Positions 1 through 4,664 of a stretch of DNA of 7,043 bases are shown in pieces. The notes under the pieces were generated by a model. It saw only the letters and a program-made list of their open reading frames with translations. It ran no database searches and had not been told where the DNA came from. Numbering within the stretch: position 1 is the stretch's first letter; the number at the start of each line of letters is the position of its first letter. A program made the position numbers and the translations under genes. The stretch is from SIG672 sp045535095 (GTDB lineage Bacteria; Bacillota; Clostridia; Oscillospirales; CAG-272), in NCBI GenBank assembly GCA_045535095.1, contig JAZSKY010000015.1:1-7043 (forward strand). Reading direction: 5' to 3'.

Positions 1-202
1 CCAACTAGGGAGGGAAGAATCCCTCCCTTTGGAAGCACCCACTCTCTGATTCAATGTTGCCCGTGCGCATGGGCGCACGCACGGGCAAAGCGCCTCAAAA
101 GAGATTCGGCGCGGATGTAATTTCGCGGCGCAAGAGGAAAGTGCGCCGCGGCTCACTCCTACGGATAATATCTGTGGATATATGACAAATTTCTCCGAAG
201 CT

Positions 203-228
203 CCGTAGGGGCGAACAGTGTTCGCCCG
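203..228 (+). repeat. GTAGGGG-type palindromic repeat, copy 1
   Basis: It begins CCGTAGGGGCG and closes with CGCCCG; arms 209-216 and 220-227 pair perfectly around a three-base loop. It shares its flanking GTAGGGG and terminal CCCG with the copies at 247-273 and 292-316, while the middle differs. That is the pattern of a dispersed palindromic repeat whose arms co-vary. Confidence 0.7.
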
Positions 229-246
229 TTTTCCTCGACAAACAAA

Positions 247-273
247 CGGGAGGAGCAAGCCCCTCCCCTACCG
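247..273 (-). repeat. GTAGGGG-type palindromic repeat, copy 2 (inverted)
   Basis: Read on the minus strand this element starts GTAGGGGAGGGGC and ends CTCCTCCCG. It is the same unit as copy 1 in the opposite orientation and with a different stem. Copies 1 and 2 together make an inverted dimer (203-273) whose outer ends CCGTAGGGG and CCCCTACCGG are nearly complementary. Confidence 0.6.
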
Positions 274-291
274 GAAAGATGTAATTCACCC

Positions 292-316
292 CGTAGGGGC
301 GATCATCGATCGCCCG
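292..316 (+). repeat. GTAGGGG-type palindromic repeat, copy 3
   Basis: It starts CGTAGGGGCGATC and ends GATCGCCCG; arms 297-304 and 308-315 pair perfectly over a three-base loop. The orientation matches copy 1. The element stops 11 bases before the -35 box of the promoter at 328-356, so repeat and transcription unit abut closely. Confidence 0.7.
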
Positions 317-327
317 AAAAATAAAAC

Positions 328-356
328 TTGACAAAATACCATAAATATGTTAGAAT
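328..356 (+). promoter_or_regulatory. Sigma-A type promoter of the structured RNA/lipoprotein unit
   Basis: A perfect -35 box TTGACA (328-333) is followed, after a 17-base spacer, by TAGAAT (351-356), which differs from the consensus -10 at one position. Spacing is optimal. Transcription would be expected to start near G363, which is exactly the first base of the long hairpin. This is among the strongest-looking promoters in the window. Confidence 0.85.
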
Positions 357-362
357 ATTTTT

Positions 363-520
363 GCCAAACAAACCGAATATTCCGCACTATAAGTGTGTAT
401 TTTTATTTTGTTAAAAATACACGCTCATTTCTGCATACTTGTAGTGTAGGAAAAGGTTTGTTTGGCGACAATCGGAGCGATGTATTTTTTGTGCGCCCGC
501 TTCGGTTGGCGCACTTTTTT
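363..520 (+). ncRNA. Candidate structured small RNA or leader RNA (about 158 nt)
   Basis: The unit is framed by a near-consensus promoter ending at 356 and an intrinsic terminator ending in a T-run at 515-520. Between them, arms 363-374 and 455-466 are a perfect 12-bp inverted repeat. Inside it, 380-383 pairs with 449-452, and 384-399 pairs with 432-447 with G-U wobbles, leaving an A bulge (448) and a 5x2 internal loop (375-379/453-454). The tip can form either 401-405/412-416 or a competing 10-bp hairpin 395-404/413-422. A small hairpin (471-474/478-481) and then the terminator follow. No open frame in it has a credible start. I cannot name the family: a rod interrupted by internal loops recalls 6S RNA, but it lacks the large central bubble and is short. 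It could equally be the attenuated 5' leader of the lipoprotein gene. Confidence 0.6.
491..520 (+). terminator. Intrinsic terminator with C(UUCG)G loop
   Basis: Arms GTGCGCC (491-497) and GGCGCAC (508-514) form seven consecutive pairs. The inner part can close into the very stable C(UUCG)G tetraloop at 500-505. TTTTTT follows directly at 515-520, with more T-rich sequence after it. It lies downstream of the promoter but before the ribosome binding site of the lipoprotein gene, so most transcripts would be expected to end here. Confidence 0.85.
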
Positions 521-553
521 ATTTTATGTTTTTTTACTTTGGGAGGTAAAACA

Positions 554-1873
554 ATGAAAAACACAAAAATTAGGACACTGTCACTTATTATCGCAATGCT
601 TATGGCACTTGCGTGCTTGCTTGTCGGGTGTGATAAAGAGGAAAAGCAAAACAACGATAGCAATTCCGATTATAACAGCGTTACCGAGATACCCGATTCT
701 TCAGAGGAAGATGAAAATCAAAGCAGCAATAACCCCCCGGAAGATAATGACGATAGCAACGATAATAATATCACAGAAACGACCGGACCTTCCACCGAAT
801 TAGGAATGTTAATCGCCAGCGCAATTGATAAGACTTTAAACGCAAACTCTTGCACAATCACCAAAATTGATTCCGCCAATACTATAAACATTTGGTTGGA
901 CAAGGAGCGTGGCACATCTCGATTTGATTTTGAAAAACCGTTTTATGACAGTAGCGCCATATATACTGCAAACGGTAACATTATATATTTAAACTCTGAC
1001 AATTCATCAACTTTTGCTCAAGCGCCTGAATCTTATGCCGAAACAATAATAAAAGAAACGCTTTCAATAAATTGGGATACATGGGATTTTGATGTTGCAA
1101 ACAGACTGAATCATAACATAAAAATCGAAGACGGCATAACTATCGTCGAGATTTCAACCACCAACATAAACGAGGCCCTCAACCTGATGGAGTCACAGAA
1201 TATTGACGAGGATTCTGATCTTGCTTGGGATGTAACGGATTTTTATTTTGAAACATCTTTCTCAATAAACCAAAAAGAAATGTTAGTATCACATAATGTC
1301 AAGACAGTTTTAACCGACACCGGCAACAAAATCACCCAACAAACTTCATATACTTTCAGCGATATAAACAGTACAAGCGTCGTGGCTCCTGACTGGCTCA
1401 CGAAATACTATCAGTTTGATACGAACGGGAACATAATAAAGAATACAAAATATAACGCTGATAATTCCATTCAATCTTATACGACTTACGAATACAACGA
1501 TGACGGAATACTTCTTAAAGAAACCGTGTATGATAGCACCGATGAAATTAGTAGTCAAACAATTTACCTTTTAGACCAGAATGGAAATATAATTAAAACG
1601 GAGCGTACAGTCTTTACAGTAAGAACTGTACCATACCCCTCGCAGAACACATCATCCATTACTATAGTCTTCATAGGAAAACAAGTTTTCGAATATGCAG
1701 GAGAATTTTCGTACAATAATATGGTACTGCTAAAAGAAACATACTACGACCTTGATGGCATGCTGACTTTTTGCGCTATTTATAATCGTGATGAAAACAA
1801 CATTTTAACAAGTACCACATACTATGACAGCAACAACAATGTAATTTATACCGAAAATAACGAGAATAACTAA
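554..1873 (+). CDS. Secreted lipoprotein with acidic linker and C-terminal YD-like repeats, function unknown
   Basis: The 439-residue protein starts at ATG 554, with GGGAGG at 541-546 seven bases upstream. The open frame extends further 5' but would run through the terminator and lacks a ribosome site. Residues 1-25 form a signal peptide: basic MKNTKIR, a hydrophobic stretch (9-24), then lipobox L23-V-G-C26, so C26 should be lipidated and the protein anchored outside the membrane. Residues 27-80 are a low-complexity Asp/Asn/Ser/Glu linker. Residues 84-284 look like a beta-rich domain reminiscent of LolA/LppX-type lipoproteins (inference only). Residues 285-435 carry loosely repeated units of the kind F/YD-x-x-GNIIK-x-T-x-Y, resembling YD or MORN-like repeats. 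The gene is visibly more AT-rich than rpsB, tsf and copA, which may reflect relaxed codon use or transfer. It is followed by a terminator and appears monocistronic. I do not recognise a specific function. Confidence 0.85.
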   Translation: MKNTKIRTLSLIIAMLMALACLLVGCDKEEKQNNDSNSDYNSVTEIPDSSEEDENQSSNNPPEDNDDSNDNNITETTGPSTELGMLIASAIDKTLNANSCTITKIDSANTINIWLDKERGTSRFDFEKPFYDSSAIYTANGNIIYLNSDNSSTFAQAPESYAETIIKETLSINWDTWDFDVANRLNHNIKIEDGITIVEISTTNINEALNLMESQNIDEDSDLAWDVTDFYFETSFSINQKEMLVSHNVKTVLTDTGNKITQQTSYTFSDINSTSVVAPDWLTKYYQFDTNGNIIKNTKYNADNSIQSYTTYEYNDDGILLKETVYDSTDEISSQTIYLLDQNGNIIKTERTVFTVRTVPYPSQNTSSITIVFIGKQVFEYAGEFSYNNMVLLKETYYDLDGMLTFCAIYNRDENNILTSTTYYDSNNNVIYTENNENN

Positions 1874-1919
1874 TCGTTCGTCCCTGCCATTTAATCATTA
1901 ACCACTAAACATCAAAAAA

Positions 1920-1954
1920 CCTCGGCACTTTCGTGCCGAGGCATTTTTATTTTG
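1920..1954. terminator. Bidirectional intrinsic terminator between lipoprotein gene and tsf
   Basis: Arms CCTCGGCAC (1920-1928) and GTGCCGAGG (1933-1941) form nine perfect pairs around a four-base loop. On the plus strand a T-rich tail follows (1944-1954). On the minus strand the A-run at 1914-1919 supplies the U-tract. The position, between two convergent genes, fits termination of both the lipoprotein gene and the rpsB-tsf operon. Confidence 0.9.
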
Positions 1955-1964
1955 TCTTGGTCAA

Positions 1965-2897
1965 TTAGCCCTTAACCATCTTTTCGATTTCTGCTGCGAA
2001 ATCGTCTTCTCTCTTCTCGATGCCTTCGCCCTTCTCGAAGATGTAGAACGCCTTAACAGCGATCTCTGCGCCGAGGCTCTTTGCGCATGCGGCAACGTAC
2101 TTGCCAACGCTCATGCCGTCGTCCTTAACGAAAGGCTGCTCGAGGAGACATACTCTCTCGAAGAAGAGCTTTCCGAGCTTACCTTCAACGATCTTTGCAA
2201 GAACTGCATCGGGCTTGCTGGCAAGCTTGGGATCGTTCTTTGCAGCTGCAACCTGAATTGCAACCTCTTCGTCGATAGCGCTCTGGGGAACGTCTGCCTT
2301 TGCAACGTATGCAGGGGGATTTCCTGCCGCGATCTGGAGAGCAACGTCCTTAGCGCAAGCCATGAACTCTGCCTTCTCAGCGGTAGCATCGTCGGTATCG
2401 AAAACTACGATAACGCCGGTGTTTCCTGCGCCGTGAATATAGGTGCTCATTACGCCCTCGGTGAGAACGAAACGGCGAATGCTGATCTTTTCTCCGATCA
2501 TTGCGATCTTTTCAACGAGAGCGTCCGAAACGGTGATGTCGCTTCCGTCGAACTTGCAAGCGCCAAATGCAGTAAGATCTGCGGGCTTGTTTGCAAGGAG
2601 AGTTCTGAGAAGTCCCTTAACGAACTCCTGGAAGGTTGCGTTCTTTGCAACGAAGTCGGTCTCTGCATTGACCTCGATCATTGCTGCGTTCTTGCCGTCA
2701 ACCATAATATCAACTACGCCCTCAGCGGCGATTCTGCTTTCCTTCTTTGCAGCAGTTGCAAGGCCCTTCTCACGAAGGATCTTTACAGCCGCATCTACGT
2801 CGCCGTCTGCTTCAACGAGCGCCTTCTTGCAGTCCATCATTCCGAGACCGGTCTTAGCGCGGAGAGCTGCAACGTCTTTTGCTGTGATCTGTGCCAT
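1965..2897 (-). CDS. tsf: Translation elongation factor Ts
   Basis: EF-Ts is the cytoplasmic nucleotide exchange factor that releases GDP from EF-Tu so it can be reloaded with GTP. The 310-residue protein has the N-terminal UBA-like module with the family hallmark LRAKTGLGMMDCKKAL (12-27) and the TDFVAKN motif (80-86), whose Asp-Phe pair is known to insert near the EF-Tu magnesium site. The dimerisation/core regions follow to the C-terminus. Its length is slightly above the roughly 280-300 usual for the family, and no piece is missing. The start at 2897 has GGAGG (2906-2910) eight bases upstream. It lies 38 bases after the rpsB stop, the conserved rpsB-tsf arrangement, so it is very probably cotranscribed from the promoter at 3786-3815 and ends at the terminator at 1920-1941. 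Confidence 0.98.
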   Translation of the reverse strand: MAQITAKDVAALRAKTGLGMMDCKKALVEADGDVDAAVKILREKGLATAAKKESRIAAEGVVDIMVDGKNAAMIEVNAETDFVAKNATFQEFVKGLLRTLLANKPADLTAFGACKFDGSDITVSDALVEKIAMIGEKISIRRFVLTEGVMSTYIHGAGNTGVIVVFDTDDATAEKAEFMACAKDVALQIAAGNPPAYVAKADVPQSAIDEEVAIQVAAAKNDPKLASKPDAVLAKIVEGKLGKLFFERVCLLEQPFVKDDGMSVGKYVAACAKSLGAEIAVKAFYIFEKGEGIEKREDDFAAEIEKMVKG

Positions 2898-2935
2898 TTT
2901 TATTTCCTCCTAAAAGTAGTAAAATCTGTTTTGAA

Positions 2936-3676
2936 TTACTCAGCGTCGGTAGCTTCTGCTACTTCCTCAGCAGCCTCTTCAGCTACTGCGTCAACGCCCT
3001 GTCTGCCCTCGATCATTGCGTCTGCAATTACAGATGCGATGAGCTTGATAGCGCGGATAGCGTCGTCGTTTCCGGGGATCATGTAGTCTGCATCGTCGGG
3101 ATCGCAGTTGGTATCAACGATTGCAACAACCGGAATACCGAGCTTCTTTGCGTCGTGAACTGCGTTGGACTCCTTGTGGGGGGCAACGATGAAGATTGCC
3201 GAAGGAAGAGTTTGCATGGTCTTGATACCGCCGTAGCACTTCTCGAGGTCGCTCTTCTCCTTGAGGAGAGATGCAACTTCCTTCTTGGGAAGAAGCTCGA
3301 AGGTGCCTTCTGCTTCCATCTTCTCAAGGCTGTTGAGACGAGCGATGGAGCGCTTGATGGTCTTAAAGTTGGTGAGCATACCGCCGGGCCAACGTACGTT
3401 TACGTAGTACATGCCGCAACGCTGTGCTTCTTCCTTGATGGCATCTGCAGCCTGCTTCTTCGTACCAACGAAGAGCATAGTGCCGCCTTCTACCGACATG
3501 TCGCGAACGAACATGTAAGCTTCTTCAAACTTTTTAACGGTCTTCTGAAGGTCGATGATGTAAATACCGTTTCTCTCGGTGAAGATGTACTCCGCCATCT
3601 TGGGGTTCCATCTCTTGGTGTGATGTCCGAAGTGGACGCCTGCTTCAAGCAGCTGTTTGATTGTGATAACTGACAT
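2936..3676 (-). CDS. rpsB: 30S ribosomal protein S2
   Basis: S2 is a late-assembling protein of the small ribosomal subunit, bound near the head-body junction together with S1-like partners. The 246-residue sequence shows GVHFGHHTKRWNPKM (13-27), RNGIYIIDLQKT (35-46), VRWPGGMLTN (94-103) and the family signature around IPVVAIVDTNCDPD (181-194) followed by IPGNDDAIRAI (200-210). The coiled-coil insertion falls at about 104-155. The C-terminal tail (about 229-246) is acidic and Ala/Glu-rich, common in the family. The start at 3676 is supported by GGAGG at 3686-3690, nine bases upstream. It is the first gene of the rpsB-tsf operon. A structured leader (3706-3779) suggests possible feedback control by S2, as known for rpsB leaders in other bacteria; that extension is inference. 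Confidence 0.98.
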   Translation of the reverse strand: MSVITIKQLLEAGVHFGHHTKRWNPKMAEYIFTERNGIYIIDLQKTVKKFEEAYMFVRDMSVEGGTMLFVGTKKQAADAIKEEAQRCGMYYVNVRWPGGMLTNFKTIKRSIARLNSLEKMEAEGTFELLPKKEVASLLKEKSDLEKCYGGIKTMQTLPSAIFIVAPHKESNAVHDAKKLGIPVVAIVDTNCDPDDADYMIPGNDDAIRAIKLIASVIADAMIEGRQGVDAVAEEAAEEVAEATDAE

Positions 3677-3705
3677 TTCTAATGTCCTCCTTTGATTTTT
3701 TCCAC

Positions 3706-3779
3706 CATTTCGCGTATTTTTCCGAGTTTTCGGAGCATCAAAAGATGCGAAATGTGTGTTTTTGCGCTATCACGGCGCA
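3706..3779 (-). promoter_or_regulatory. Structured 5' leader of rpsB, candidate S2-responsive element
   Basis: Read on the minus strand, the leader opens with a hairpin (3763-3767/3775-3779). It is followed by a compact three-way junction: a closing stem pairs 3754-3749 with 3711-3706, and two hairpins sit inside it with no unpaired base between helices. These are 3744-3748/3735-3739 (loop of 4) and 3730-3734/3721-3725 (loop of 4). The closing stem can extend to 8 bp (3706-3713/3747-3754) at the expense of the inner hairpin. The ribosome site lies about 15 bases downstream. Placement and compactness fit a ribosomal-protein leader, but no ligand can be assigned from sequence alone. Confidence 0.5.
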
Positions 3780-3785
3780 GGGTGT

Positions 3786-3815
3786 ATTATAACATATATA
3801 ATTACTTAATTTCAA
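3786..3815 (-). promoter_or_regulatory. Extended -10 promoter of rpsB-tsf
   Basis: On the minus strand TTGAAA (3815-3810) is followed after 18 bases by a perfect TATAAT (3791-3786), preceded by TG one base upstream (extended -10, TGTTATAAT). Transcription would start near 3779, giving a leader of about 100 bases before rpsB. Strong promoters are expected for ribosomal protein operons. Confidence 0.75.
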
Positions 3816-3926
3816 CCGATTTTTTCAAAATTCACAGAAAATTAACTTTTATTTTCGGTAATTACTACTCCGAACGGTAATCTTTCAAGGCTCTCCGTAA
3901 AAGTCTGCCTATATACCTCGTGAAAG
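3816..3926. other. Intergenic stretch between pncC-like gene and rpsB promoter
   Basis: AT-rich sequence with no credible gene. A seven-base direct repeat CGGTAAT occurs at 3856-3862 and 3875-3881. I see no hairpin with a U-tract after the stop at 3927, so copper-operon transcripts may read through into the rpsB region or end by another mechanism. Confidence 0.5.
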
Positions 3927-4412
3927 TCAGCTTAATATTTTGATCAGCATATCGAGTGCTTTAGCGACGCTCTGATCGCGGACTGCATCTCGGTCTCCGT
4001 TAAAAAGGCAGCGCTCCACGACCGTACTGTCGCCGTAAGATGCCGCAATAAATACCGTACCTACGGGCTTTTCGGGTGTTCCGCCGAGAGGTCCTGCGAT
4101 TCCTGTTATTGCTGCCGAGCAATCGGCTGAAAACGCTTTTTTTGCGCCGAGCGCCATCTGTCTTGCGCACTCCTCGGACACAGCGCCTACGCTGTCAAGA
4201 ACGGTCTTATCAACTCCGAGCTTTTCGTTTTTGACCTCGTTTGCGTACGAAACGATGCTTCCGTCAAAGACAGAAGAAGCGCCCGACACCGAGGTGAGGG
4301 TTGCGCCGAGAAGTCCGCCCGTGCAGGACTCTGCAAAGGTGACCTTGAGTCCCTTTTTCATAAGAAGGGCAACGAGCACCTCGGCTTTCACCATATTCTT
4401 TTCGCTTATCAT
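3927..4412 (-). CDS. pncC: Stand-alone CinA C-terminal domain protein, NMN amidohydrolase PncC-type
   Basis: Enzymes of this family deamidate nicotinamide mononucleotide to nicotinate mononucleotide plus ammonia, feeding the pyridine nucleotide cycle in the cytoplasm. The 161-residue protein has the usual stand-alone length and lacks the N-terminal MoCF-like domain of full CinA. Visible motifs are AESCTGG (27-33), with S29 the likely catalytic serine, SYANEVK (55-61), with K61 a candidate partner, GAVSEE (76-81), ITGIAGP (102-108), KPVGTV (115-120) and FNGDR with R145 nearby (137-145). The start at 4412 has GGAG 12 bases upstream (4425-4428), a little far; the alternative ATG at 4394 lacks a clear site. 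It begins three bases after the stop of the CopZ-like gene, so the two are almost certainly cotranscribed. No link between NMN recycling and copper is established. The exact activity could differ, because some CinA-C proteins have been assigned only by similarity. Confidence 0.9.
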   Translation of the reverse strand: MISEKNMVKAEVLVALLMKKGLKVTFAESCTGGLLGATLTSVSGASSVFDGSIVSYANEVKNEKLGVDKTVLDSVGAVSEECARQMALGAKKAFSADCSAAITGIAGPLGGTPEKPVGTVFIAASYGDSTVVERCLFNGDRDAVRDQSVAKALDMLIKILS

Positions 4413-4415
4413 CGT

Positions 4416-4643
4416 TTATTTTATCTCCGTAACGGTAAAGCCTGCGTCCTCGACAGCCTTTTTGAGGTCTGCGTCGGAGTAATCCTTTTTCATAGTCACC
4501 AAAGCGCTTTTACTTGCAAGATCTACCTTTGCAGAAACGCCCGAAAGCTCCTCGAGAGCCTTTTCAACTCTCTGCGAGCAGTGGGGACAGTGCATACCGT
4601 CAACTATAAGTGTTTTAACAGTCTTTTTTCCGAAAAGTGCCAT
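4416..4643 (-). CDS. copZ: CopZ-like heavy-metal-associated (HMA) metallochaperone
   Basis: A 75-residue single HMA domain with GMHCPHC at 16-22; C19 and C22 form the CxxC pair that binds Cu+ in this family. The rest fits the beta-alpha-beta-beta-alpha-beta fold, ending in AGFTV, typical of the last strand. An ATG six bases upstream (4649) would add MK, but the GGAG at 4652-4655 is only two bases from it and eight from ATG 4643, so 4643 is preferred. It follows the copA stop by 21 bases and precedes the pncC-like gene by three. A cytosolic chaperone handing Cu+ to the neighbouring ATPase is the natural role; binding of another thiophilic metal cannot be excluded. The HCPHC form, with two extra histidines, differs from classic GMTCxxC. 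Confidence 0.85.
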   Translation of the reverse strand: MALFGKKTVKTLIVDGMHCPHCSQRVEKALEELSGVSAKVDLASKSALVTMKKDYSDADLKKAVEDAGFTVTEIK

Positions 4644-4651
4644 TTTCATAT

Positions 4652-4655
4652 CTCC
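4652..4655 (-). promoter_or_regulatory. Ribosome binding site fixing the copZ start
   Basis: GGAG on the minus strand stands eight bases from ATG 4643 and only two from ATG 4649. This favours the shorter reading of the chaperone. Confidence 0.65.
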
Positions 4656-4664
4656 GTTTTCAAA

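Larger units (their letters stand above)
1..316. repeat. Gene-free cluster of short palindromic repeats
   Basis: I see no credible gene here; the one open frame, on the minus strand, is built from repeat sequence. Perfect inverted repeats are at 7-15/20-28 (9 bp, loop of 4), 57-67/78-88 (11 bp, GC-rich), 124-132/142-150 (9 bp), 209-216/220-227 (8 bp, loop of 3) and 297-304/308-315 (8 bp, loop of 3). A GC-rich element at 247-271 is related to the last two. None is followed by a clear T-tract, so they look like dispersed intergenic repeats rather than ordinary terminators, although the first two could end a transcript entering from the left. Confidence 0.7.

Noticed and set aside
95..334. 79-codon minus-strand open frame
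   Set aside because: It runs through the palindromic repeats, has no convincing ribosome site, and overlaps the promoter at 328-356; it is repeat sequence read as protein.
363..520. Retron or tracrRNA interpretation of the structured RNA
   Set aside because: The closing inverted repeat and terminal hairpins superficially resemble both, but there is no reverse transcriptase, Cas protein or repeat array in the window.
347..553. Upstream 69-codon extension of the lipoprotein frame
   Set aside because: Its ATG overlaps the -10 region, the frame crosses the intrinsic terminator, and the true start at 554 has GGGAGG and a signal peptide right after it.
2433..3086. Long plus-strand frame opposite tsf and rpsB
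   Set aside because: It is the antisense shadow of two certain genes with biased codon use; composition is unlike a real protein and there is no ribosome site.
2891..3673. 260-codon plus-strand frame opposite rpsB
   Set aside because: Antisense of the highly conserved S2 gene; cysteine-rich and without family resemblance.
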